NCBI RefSeq assembly: GCF_947500075.1
Contig: NZ_CANMQS010000002.1
Location: 868,001-932,000 of the forward strand
Source of the DNA: an uncultured Sulfitobacter sp.
GTDB lineage: Bacteria > Pseudomonadota > Alphaproteobacteria > Rhodobacterales > Rhodobacteraceae
Direction: 5' to 3'
DNA: 64,000 bases
The notes beneath the pieces were generated by a model, which was not told where the DNA came from, did no database searches, and was given only the letters and a program-made list of their open reading frames with translations. A program made the position numbers and the translations under genes. This document shows, piece by piece, positions 27,624-34,656 of this stretch; position 1 is the stretch's first letter, and each line of letters starts with the position of its first letter.

Positions 27624-29186
27624 ATGCTGCATCGCGCGGCAGCGCTGCCTCGGGCATTTTGTGTGTCGGCTTTGGGTCTGTTTGCAGCACCCGGTGTCAC
27701 TGCGCAGCAAACGGCAGAACCTGCGGTTGATCGCCCCTTGTCAGTGATCGACTGGCTGGGGACACAAGACAGTCTGGCCACAGCCCAACCTGCCCCGCCT
27801 ACAGAGCCTGCGGTCACCAGCAGTGGCAGCATTCCCGCAGTTACGGTCGAACCTCTGGGCAAAGGGCGGCCGCGCCAGATTGGTCTGGTGCCCGCAACAG
27901 TGACGGGCCTGCCCGATACGCTGTGGTTCGGCAGTGATCCTGACACGCTGATCAAGCTGATTGAAAGCCTGCCTGACCTCAATTTGCCCGCCGCACAATC
28001 GCTGTTGTTTACAATCCTGCTGGCCGAAGCCAAGGCGCCGGGTGGCAATGCCACCGCCGGCGATGGGCTGGCGCTGGCGCGGGTCTCAAAACTGCTGGAG
28101 GCCGGCGCGCTTGATCCTGCGTTGTCGTTGATCGAACAGGCCGGGGTGACCACCTCACCGGCGCATTTTGATCTCTACATGCGCATCAGCCTGCTTGCCG
28201 GGACGGAGGACCGCGCCTGCGCACTGCTGGGCACTGCGCCCCACCTCAGCCGGGACTACGGCACGCGCATTTTCTGCGACGCGCGCGCCAGCAGATGGGA
28301 AGACGCCGCACTGACCTTTGGTGCGGCTCAGGCGCTGAACCTGATGCCGGAGGCGAAGCTGGCCCTGATCGACCGTTTCCTGCATCCGGATGTGTTCGAA
28401 GACGCGCGCCCCCTGCCCGATCCGCGCGAGATGGACCCGCTGAGCTTCCGTCTGTTCGAATCCATCGGGGAGCCCAAACCGACCCGGATGCTGCCAAGGC
28501 CCTATGCCGTGGCAGACCTGCGTGATCTGGCCGGTTGGAAAGCCCAGCTTGAAGCCGCCGAACGGCTGACCCGTGCGGGCGCGTTGCCTGACAACCGATT
28601 GCTTGGTCTTTATACCGACCGCGATCCGGCCGCCTCCGGTGGGGTCTGGGACCGGGTCGCCGCCTTGCAACGGTTCGAGACCGCGCTGGAAACCGGCAGC
28701 AGCGAGGCCATCGCGAAAACCCTGCCCCGCGCCTGGCGTGCAATGCGCCAGGCCGAGCTTGAAGTGCCCTTTGCCACGCTTTTTGCCGATCGTCTGGCGC
28801 AGATTGAGCTGACGGGCACCAGCGCACGTATCGCCCGCGATATGGGCCTGTTGTCCCCCGCCTATGAGACCATTTCAACCGGCACATCCGATCTGTTGAC
28901 CCAGATCGCCAGGGGAGAGACATCCGGCCGCAGGCCCGATGTGCCCCTTGCCGCCGCGATCTTTGATGCCTTCAAGGACGCGCAAGCACCCGCGCGCCTC
29001 ATCTCGGGCGCGCAGAACAACCGTTTGGGAGAGACGGTGCTCAAAACGCTCGCGCTCTTGCATGAAGGCGCGCGGGGCGATCCCGGCACCCTGCGCGACG
29101 CGCTCACCACTCTGCGCGCCTTGGGGCTGGAAGACACCGCGCGCCGCGCGGCCCTACAGGTTCTGATACTGGAGCGGCCCACATGA
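27624..29186 (+). CDS. Exported alpha-helical repeat-like protein of unknown function
   Basis: 520 residues. A signal peptide (RAAALPRAFCVSALGLFAAPGVTA) is followed by a proline/threonine-rich linker to about residue 90. A long alpha-helical region follows with alternating helices (ARVSKLLEAGALDPALSLIEQAG, EDRACALLGTAPHLSRDYG), which suggests a TPR/SEL1-like solenoid without a strict consensus. GGAGG stands eight bases before the ATG. It is coupled to xerD by an ATGA overlap. I do not recognise a catalytic motif; a periplasmic scaffold is a guess. Confidence 0.75.
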   Translation: MLHRAAALPRAFCVSALGLFAAPGVTAQQTAEPAVDRPLSVIDWLGTQDSLATAQPAPPTEPAVTSSGSIPAVTVEPLGKGRPRQIGLVPATVTGLPDTLWFGSDPDTLIKLIESLPDLNLPAAQSLLFTILLAEAKAPGGNATAGDGLALARVSKLLEAGALDPALSLIEQAGVTTSPAHFDLYMRISLLAGTEDRACALLGTAPHLSRDYGTRIFCDARASRWEDAALTFGAAQALNLMPEAKLALIDRFLHPDVFEDARPLPDPREMDPLSFRLFESIGEPKPTRMLPRPYAVADLRDLAGWKAQLEAAERLTRAGALPDNRLLGLYTDRDPAASGGVWDRVAALQRFETALETGSSEAIAKTLPRAWRAMRQAELEVPFATLFADRLAQIELTGTSARIARDMGLLSPAYETISTGTSDLLTQIARGETSGRRPDVPLAAAIFDAFKDAQAPARLISGAQNNRLGETVLKTLALLHEGARGDPGTLRDALTTLRALGLEDTARRAALQVLILERPT

Positions 29187-30148
29187 CAGGTCAGAATACC
29201 GCCCATTGGATATCTGCCTTTCTCGAAGCGCAGGCGGCTGAACTTGGAGCCGCGACAAACACACAACTGGCCTACGGTCGTGACCTGAAGGATTTTCAGG
29301 CGTACCTGAGCCGCAATGGACAGGACTTCGCGGGCGCCAGCCGGGCGGATGTGGAGAACTACCTTGTGCATTGCGATGCACAGGGCCTTGCCAAATCGAC
29401 CCGCGCCCGCAGGCTGTCGGCGATCAAACAGCTTTACCGCTTTGCCTTTGAAGAAGGCTTGCGCACCGAAAATCCCGCGATCCAGATTTCCGGTCCGGGT
29501 CAGGACAAGCGCTTGCCCAAAATCCTCAGTGAGGCAGAAGTCGACCAACTGCTCGACGCCGCGCGCAACTCCGGGCGCAGCAAAGCCGACCAGATCCGCA
29601 ACACCTGCCTGATGGAGCTTCTCTATGCCACCGGGATGCGGGTGAGCGAGCTTGTGAGCCTGCCCATCTCCGCCACCCGTGGTGATCCGCGTCTGCTGCT
29701 GATCACCGGCAAAGGCGGCAAGGAACGCATGGTGCCGCTGTCCCCGCCTGCCCGCACAGCACTTGCAGAATGGCTGGAGGACCGCGACCGGCAGGACGCG
29801 CTGGCCCGCACCAAGAAACTGCCAACCTCCCGGTTTCTGTTCCCCTCTCGCGGGAAGTCCGGACATCTGACCCGGCACCGGTTCTATTTGCTGATCAAGG
29901 AATTCGCGGTTGCCGCAGGCGTGCAGCCGTCCAAGGTGACGCCGCATACGCTGCGCCATGCCTTTGCCACGCATTTGCTGGCCAATGGCGCTGATCTGCG
30001 GGCGATCCAGACGATGCTGGGGCACGCGGATGTGGCCACAACCGAGATCTACACCCATGTCCTGGAAGAACGGTTGAGCGAGCTGGTTCTGGACCACCAT
30101 CCGCTGGCGCAGGGCAGCGACCGCAAGGCAAAAGCCACTGACAGTTAA
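29183..30148 (+). CDS. xerD: Tyrosine recombinase XerD-type
   Basis: Chromosome-dimer resolution recombinase of 321 residues. The amino-terminal SAM-like domain (residues 8-95) carries the core-binding helices. In the catalytic domain R is in ATGMRVSELV, K in ITGKGGKERMVPL, H-x-x-R in HTLRHAFATHLL, and H and nucleophile Y in LGHADVATTEIYTHV. It resembles XerD more than XerC in its spacing, but the partner gene is not in the window. It lies among housekeeping genes, not in a mobile element. Confidence 0.9.
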   Translation: MTGQNTAHWISAFLEAQAAELGAATNTQLAYGRDLKDFQAYLSRNGQDFAGASRADVENYLVHCDAQGLAKSTRARRLSAIKQLYRFAFEEGLRTENPAIQISGPGQDKRLPKILSEAEVDQLLDAARNSGRSKADQIRNTCLMELLYATGMRVSELVSLPISATRGDPRLLLITGKGGKERMVPLSPPARTALAEWLEDRDRQDALARTKKLPTSRFLFPSRGKSGHLTRHRFYLLIKEFAVAAGVQPSKVTPHTLRHAFATHLLANGADLRAIQTMLGHADVATTEIYTHVLEERLSELVLDHHPLAQGSDRKAKATDS

Positions 30149-30265
30149 GGACACAAAGCGTGTCCCCGCACCTGCACCCGCCCACAGATCACCGCGCAGC
30201 CCTTGATTGCAAAGCCCGCGATGCCCATAACCCTGTAACACAATAGGAAAAGGTCACAGACACAC

Positions 30266-31573
30266 ATGGAAGACAGCACCACTCTGCTTGATGGGGCATT
30301 CTGGATCTCGTCAGGTATCATCTTGTGTCTCCTTGTGTTGTCCGGGTTCTTTTCCGGCTCGGAAACCGCGCTGACAGCGGCCTCTCGCGGGAAACTGCGG
30401 GTGCAGGCCGACAAGGGCTCACGCGGGGCCACCCGCGCGCTGCGGCTGACGGAAGACACCGAACGCCTCATTGGCTCTGTCCTGCTGGGCAACAACCTGG
30501 TGAACATCCTCGCCGCATCGCTGGCCACAGCGCTCTTTACCCGCCTCTTCGGCGAAAGCGGCGTGGCGCTGGCGACCTTGGTGATGACCCTGCTGGTTCT
30601 GATCTTTGCCGAAGTGCTGCCCAAGACCTATGCCATCTCGAATTCGGAACGGGCGGCCTCGATGGTGTCGCTGCCGATCAGCATCGTGGTGCAGGTCTTT
30701 GCCCCGATCGTGACCGCCGTGCGATACTTCGTGCGTGGGGTGCTGAAAATCTTTGGTGTCGATATTGATCCCGACAGCAACATCCTTGCCGTGCGCGAAG
30801 AGATCGCCGGCGCCCTGCAACTGGGTCATTCCGAAGGTGTGGTCGAAAAAGAAGACCGTGACCGCATTCTGGGCGCGCTCGACCTGCGCGAACGTGTGGT
30901 GGAGGAAATCATGCTCCACCGCTCAGGCATCGAGATGATCGACGCAGGCAGCCCGCCTGAGGAAATCCTGTCGCAATGTCTGCAATCCAACCACACCCGC
31001 CTGCCCGTCTACCGCGACGATCCCGAAAACATCATCGGCGTGATCCACGCCAAGGACCTGTTGCGCGCCATGTACAAACTGATCGGCGGTCCTGACGGCG
31101 ATGCAGCAGCGCTCAAGAACTTTGACGTCTCCACCGTCGCGATGAAGCCCTACTTCGTGCCGGAGACCTCAACCCTGGACGAGCAAATGCGCCAGTTCCT
31201 GCGCCGCCGCACGCATTTTGCGCTGGTGGTGGATGAATACGGCTCGCTCCAGGGTCTGATCACGCTGGAAGACATCCTTGAGGAAATCGTGGGCGAGATC
31301 ACGGATGAGTTCGACCCCGACGGCGATCATATGCTGTCGCCGGGTGAGGACGGCCATTATCTGGTCGACGGCGCGATGACCATCCGCGACCTCAACCGCG
31401 CGACCGACTGGTCTCTGCCGGATGAGGAAGCCAATACGCTTGCCGGTCTGGTGATCCACGAGGCGCAGATGATCCCGACGGCGGGTCAGGTGTTCAGTTT
31501 TCATGGGTTCCGGTTTGAGGTCTTGGCGCGGGACGGGAACCGGATCACGCAACTCAAGATCCGGCCATTGTAA
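30266..31573 (+). CDS. CNNM/CorC-family membrane protein with CBS pair
   Basis: Hemolysin C/CorC-type protein of 435 residues. The CNNM (DUF21) membrane domain covers residues 12-190: SGFFSGSETALTAASRGKLR, GNNLVNILAAS and IFAEVLPKTYA. Two CBS domains follow (about 205-335; TRLPVYRDDPENIIGVIHAKDL and THFALVVDEYGSLQGLITLEDI). The terminal transporter-associated domain starts near 350. Family members are linked to magnesium or cobalt efflux and magnesium homeostasis. Its last 106 bp are repeated at 32847-32952, see the rearranged patch downstream. Confidence 0.92.
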   Translation: MEDSTTLLDGAFWISSGIILCLLVLSGFFSGSETALTAASRGKLRVQADKGSRGATRALRLTEDTERLIGSVLLGNNLVNILAASLATALFTRLFGESGVALATLVMTLLVLIFAEVLPKTYAISNSERAASMVSLPISIVVQVFAPIVTAVRYFVRGVLKIFGVDIDPDSNILAVREEIAGALQLGHSEGVVEKEDRDRILGALDLRERVVEEIMLHRSGIEMIDAGSPPEEILSQCLQSNHTRLPVYRDDPENIIGVIHAKDLLRAMYKLIGGPDGDAAALKNFDVSTVAMKPYFVPETSTLDEQMRQFLRRRTHFALVVDEYGSLQGLITLEDILEEIVGEITDEFDPDGDHMLSPGEDGHYLVDGAMTIRDLNRATDWSLPDEEANTLAGLVIHEAQMIPTAGQVFSFHGFRFEVLARDGNRITQLKIRPL

Positions 31574-31678
31574 CGCAATAACTGTGCATTTGCCCTGCCG
31601 CGTTAACAGCACAAGAACTTTCTTGCCCTAGGGTGCGCCGAAACCGGTCCTGAAGCCGGACCAAACGGCGAACCAAAC

Positions 31679-32674
31679 ATGGACATGCGCACGATTCTCT
31701 TCACGCTGGCTTTGCTGTGGATGGCTCTGTGCACGTCGGCCCAGGCCAATTGTGACAGTTTGCTGCGCTCCATTGATCTGGCGGAACAGACCTTTGGCCC
31801 CAATCAGACCATCACCGACGAGGCGCTTTATGCGCTCAACCACACCATCAAGAACATGAACAACGATGAGATCCTGTTGCTGCTGCGCCGATCCGGTCAG
31901 GGCAGCGCCTTTGGTGATCTGCGGAACTTTCTCACCCAGTTGCGTCTTGCCGCACAGTTTGCCGACGCGGACGGTTTCACCTTCACACCAAGAATGGAGA
32001 GAGACCTCAGGTCCGCCCGCAGGATCGTCAACACCGCCTGCTATCAGGACGGAGACATCAACAGACCGATCCCGGCCACACAAACCAACGCTCAACTCCG
32101 GACCGAAGACCGGCCTGCTCGCGTCGGAGATCGGTTGAAAGATGCGTTGCAAAACAAAGGCCTGCTATCCGCTTCGCAACGGGCCTATCTGGACGAACAA
32201 TTCAACTTTCGGCTTCTCGGCGCGCTCTTTGCCTCACTTATGCTGGTCCTGATCATCGCGGTCGGTATCAGATATTCCCTGCTGATCCTTCTGATCATGC
32301 GTCGCAACCGACGCATCTGCGAAATCCCCGCAACCCTGACCTGCATGATGACGTCCGTGCCGGGCAACCTGACAATAGTTGGCCGCTATGGGTGCCGGTT
32401 CACACCCACATCGCCCAAGGAGATGGAGGCTGTCGCAGGCACCTCTACAGGCACCTATTGCAAGGTCGAGGTGAACGGTCGGGAGATCAACGGCAAGCTC
32501 ATGGAAGACATCTCAGCCAATGCCAAACTTTTGTATTCCGAGCCGAAGGATCGGCCGGAACTGGCCTGGCTGTTTCAGGCCTCCGTTGTGCAGCCCCGGT
32601 ACGATTTCTCTGTCCTGAGGGCGGAGCGGCGCAAGATACAGAACTATGGCTTTGGCAATCTGTTTCAACGTTAG
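31679..32674 (+). CDS. Exported/membrane protein with cytosolic C-terminal domain, unknown
   Basis: 331 residues. A signal peptide (ILFTLALLWMALCTSAQA) precedes a helical periplasmic domain with two cysteines (NCDSLLRSI, VNTACYQDGD). A strong membrane helix follows at about 180-210 (LLGALFASLMLVLIIAVGIR), then RRNRRICEIPATLTCMM and a beta-rich domain to the end. The stretch RRNRR-IC-E ... GRYGCRF has some of the spacing of a PilZ domain, but the second motif is imperfect, so c-di-GMP binding is only a suggestion. It is cargo of the first tandem unit between the CorC-like gene and a flavoprotein 3' fragment, and looks poorer in GC than its surroundings. Confidence 0.72.
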   Translation: MDMRTILFTLALLWMALCTSAQANCDSLLRSIDLAEQTFGPNQTITDEALYALNHTIKNMNNDEILLLLRRSGQGSAFGDLRNFLTQLRLAAQFADADGFTFTPRMERDLRSARRIVNTACYQDGDINRPIPATQTNAQLRTEDRPARVGDRLKDALQNKGLLSASQRAYLDEQFNFRLLGALFASLMLVLIIAVGIRYSLLILLIMRRNRRICEIPATLTCMMTSVPGNLTIVGRYGCRFTPTSPKEMEAVAGTSTGTYCKVEVNGREINGKLMEDISANAKLLYSEPKDRPELAWLFQASVVQPRYDFSVLRAERRKIQNYGFGNLFQR

Positions 32675-32699
32675 TGGCGTGAGGCGTGGTCCCCAATGG

Positions 32700-32846
32700 C
32701 TACCTCCTCAGCCGCGCGCCGGCAGGATCAAAAGGCGGTTCTGCCAACACCACGGCGTCATGCGCCCGCCCCAGCACCATCACCTGCACCGTCTCCCCCG
32801 CCTGAATCCCGGCGACAAACCCAAGCGCCAGCGATTGCCCAACCGA
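32700..32846 (-). pseudogene. 3' fragment of a dimethylglycine/sarcosine dehydrogenase-like gene
   Basis: The last 48 codons plus stop of a gene homologous to the flavoprotein gene at 34657-37080 (matching 34657-34803). The frame is intact, starting SVGQSLALGFVAGIQAGETV, and differs from the complete copy at six of 48 residues. It is cut at 32846, where it meets the CorC 3' fragment head to head. With no start it cannot be expressed as a protein. It marks the end of the first tandem unit. Confidence 0.85.
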
Positions 32847-32952
32847 GATGATCCCCACGGCGGGTCAGGTGTTCAGCTTCCATGGCTTCCGTTTTGAGGT
32901 CATGGCGCGGGATGGGAACCGGATCACGCAGTTGAAGATCAGGCCGTTGTGA
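32847..32952 (+). pseudogene. 3' fragment of a CNNM/CorC-like gene
   Basis: Matches the last 106 bp of the intact gene (31468-31573), including the stop codon. By hand I count 13 differing bases; only one changes an amino acid (L to M in FRFEVLARD). The frame MIPTAGQVFSFHGFRFEVMA is otherwise unbroken. Silent-site divergence means the copy evolved as a working gene before being cut, so it probably came from a related strain. It has no start codon of its own and no upstream part. Confidence 0.85.
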
Positions 32953-33143
32953 GGGGAAACGAGCGGCGGCCGGGCGGACCCAACCCCCTATGACTGATGC
33001 CTTGCCGGTGTCAGCTTTCCTCTAAATTCTTTCAGGAATGTCACAAACGGGCCGTCATACGGCCTAACTCTATCTTCATTTTTGGCATTTATGCCGAACC
33101 TCTCATCGGATGAATTCCGATTGTCCATTTTGGAGGGGTTATA

Positions 33144-34217
33144 TTGGCCAACTATTCACTACTTGTATTCTCATGGAACGATATTTTCCCCAGCCTGTCG
33201 CAAACGGGCACGGAAAACGATCTCGTCGGGGAGACCTTCACCTTCACTGGCGGGGGGGACCTGGTCGACTACCAGGATAACGACAGCTTCAGCGGCTCAT
33301 TCGGCGACCATGGTTTTGTCGACAACCGGATCACGGGAACAATCGACGGTGTCAGCGTGAACGAAAGCCTGGTCAACCCAGAGTATGCTTATGAAATCAA
33401 GGATTCGAGCGGCACAACCGTTGGCAATATGTATGCCATTTCGAAGAACACTGCCAATCTTTCGGACATCGAAGCCTTCACCTTTGATTTTCAGCCTCAG
33501 GGGGGTGAGACCTACACCCTGTCATCTATCGATTCCGTTCCTGCGACAAGCTACAGCAATCTTTACGTGTGCTTTGCAGCGGGAACACTGATCGAAACCT
33601 GCAAGGGGCCCATTGCAGTCGAGACGATCAAGCCGGGCGACAGAGTTCATACCCGAGACAACGGTCTGAAAGAGATCCTGTGGAGCGGGTCAAGGGCAAT
33701 GGACTATCAGTCTCTCGTCTTGCACCCACGGTCCCGCCCAATCTTGATTGCGGCGGGCGCTCTGGGTCACGGCATACCGGCAACCCCTCTGGTCGTTTCG
33801 CCTCAGCACCGCGTGCTCGTCTCTTCGCCGATCATCGAGCGTATGACCGGACAGGCGGAGATCATGATCCCAGCCAAGAAGCTCTTGGGTGTGGCTGGAG
33901 TTGAGCAATACCTGCCCGACTCTGGCGTGACCTACGTGCATATCCTGTGCGAGACGCATGAGCTGGTGAATGCGAACGGCACCTTCGTAGAGACCATGTA
34001 TCTGGGCGAACAGTCATTGAATTTGCTCGGTCGCGAAGACTACGAAGACATCGCAGAATGTCATCCTGGCCTGGCAGACCAAATGGTGCTGCATCCAGCG
34101 GCCCAATCCGGCGAGGCATTCCGCAGCAAAATAAGCAATCTCGTTCGCCGCCACACTTCAAACCATCACGAAATCGTGCAGCGCGGTGCGCCTCGTGAAC
34201 GCTCGGCTCAGCGTTGA
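33144..34217 (+). CDS. Hint-domain (Hedgehog/intein-like) protein
   Basis: 357 residues. The amino part (1-140) is beta-rich with no signal peptide (LVFSWNDIFPSLSQTGTEND, ETFTFTGGGDLVDYQD). A Hint_2-type domain starts at C143 (CFAAGTLIETCKGPIAVETI). GDRVHTRDNGLKEILW and SPQHRVLVSSP carry the block-B/TxxH-like residues, then a YVHILCETHELVNANG end block. TTG at 33144 follows GGAGGGG at six bases and is the best start. Hint folds can cleave the chain before the cysteine; self-processing here is inferred. It is cargo of the second tandem unit and shares its Hint with the giant protein at 41122-44376. Confidence 0.85.
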   Translation: MANYSLLVFSWNDIFPSLSQTGTENDLVGETFTFTGGGDLVDYQDNDSFSGSFGDHGFVDNRITGTIDGVSVNESLVNPEYAYEIKDSSGTTVGNMYAISKNTANLSDIEAFTFDFQPQGGETYTLSSIDSVPATSYSNLYVCFAAGTLIETCKGPIAVETIKPGDRVHTRDNGLKEILWSGSRAMDYQSLVLHPRSRPILIAAGALGHGIPATPLVVSPQHRVLVSSPIIERMTGQAEIMIPAKKLLGVAGVEQYLPDSGVTYVHILCETHELVNANGTFVETMYLGEQSLNLLGREDYEDIAECHPGLADQMVLHPAAQSGEAFRSKISNLVRRHTSNHHEIVQRGAPRERSAQR

Positions 34218-34310
34218 GGGGCTGCAAGCCAGCAGTCACATTCGAACCCTACGGTGGTACACCACGTTCAACTGTTCATTGGTCCGTGCGCGCCCGGTCT
34301 TTCACAGCAT

Positions 34311-34333
34311 CTGCTTTCGGCCCGCGAAAGCAG
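34311..34333. repeat. 9-bp hairpin CTGCTTTCG/CGAAAGCAG
   Basis: Perfect 9-bp arms (34311-34319, 34325-34333) with a five-base loop GCCCG, about 95 bp after the Hint gene. There is no T-run in either direction, so it is a weak terminator candidate at best. Confidence 0.5.
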
Positions 34334-34360
34334 TATGAGAGCAACCAACCCAAAACCTGA

Positions 34361-34407
34361 ATCACCTAACGCTGCCTGAAATCAAAGATTTCAACGCGTT
34401 AGGTGAT
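34361..34407. repeat. Nested palindrome with attC-like core boxes
   Basis: Outer arms ATCACCTAACGC/GCGTTAGGTGAT (12 bp, perfect) enclose a second stem TGAAATC-AAA-GATTTCA. ACCTAAC (34364-34370) and GTTAGGT (34398-34404) fit the RYYYAAC and GTTRRRY core boxes of integron attC sites. The orientation is right for a cassette holding the Hint gene. At 41 bp between box ends it is shorter than usual attC sites and lacks an extrahelical base. A plain terminator or repeat element is possible. Confidence 0.4.
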
Positions 34408-34656
34408 ATGCGGTGTCTCAAGCATTTCGCATTATGCTTTAATCCGCCTCACTTGGCCGCTTTGTTGCAGCAGGCTGACTGCGGAAACGAATGAGAGATT
34501 GAGGCGCACAAACGCGTGGAGACGTTTCTACCTTTTGTGGCATTCCTTTTGTCGAATCGTCAGGTCCAGCCATTCACCGCGCCGCAGAAACTTGGTCAGA
34601 AGGGCTCAAACCCGACATTCCCGCCAATATTCCCTGTGGGCAAATGACAGCCGTCC

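Larger units (their letters stand above)
34218..34656. other. Noncoding stretch after the Hint gene with two strong hairpins
   Basis: No credible gene on either strand. It holds two perfect hairpins, at 34311-34333 and 34361-34407, listed separately. The rest has no repeat or RNA gene that I can recognise. It ends at the stop codon of the convergent flavoprotein gene. Confidence 0.6.

Noticed and set aside
29183-30148. XerD-type gene as integrase of a mobile element
   Set aside because: It sits in an operon with conserved housekeeping genes and has no attachment repeats or cargo next to it.
28862-30241. Long antisense frame over the exported protein and xerD genes
   Set aside because: It contains reversed signals of xerD and no start or fold of its own; the plus-strand genes have all expected motifs.
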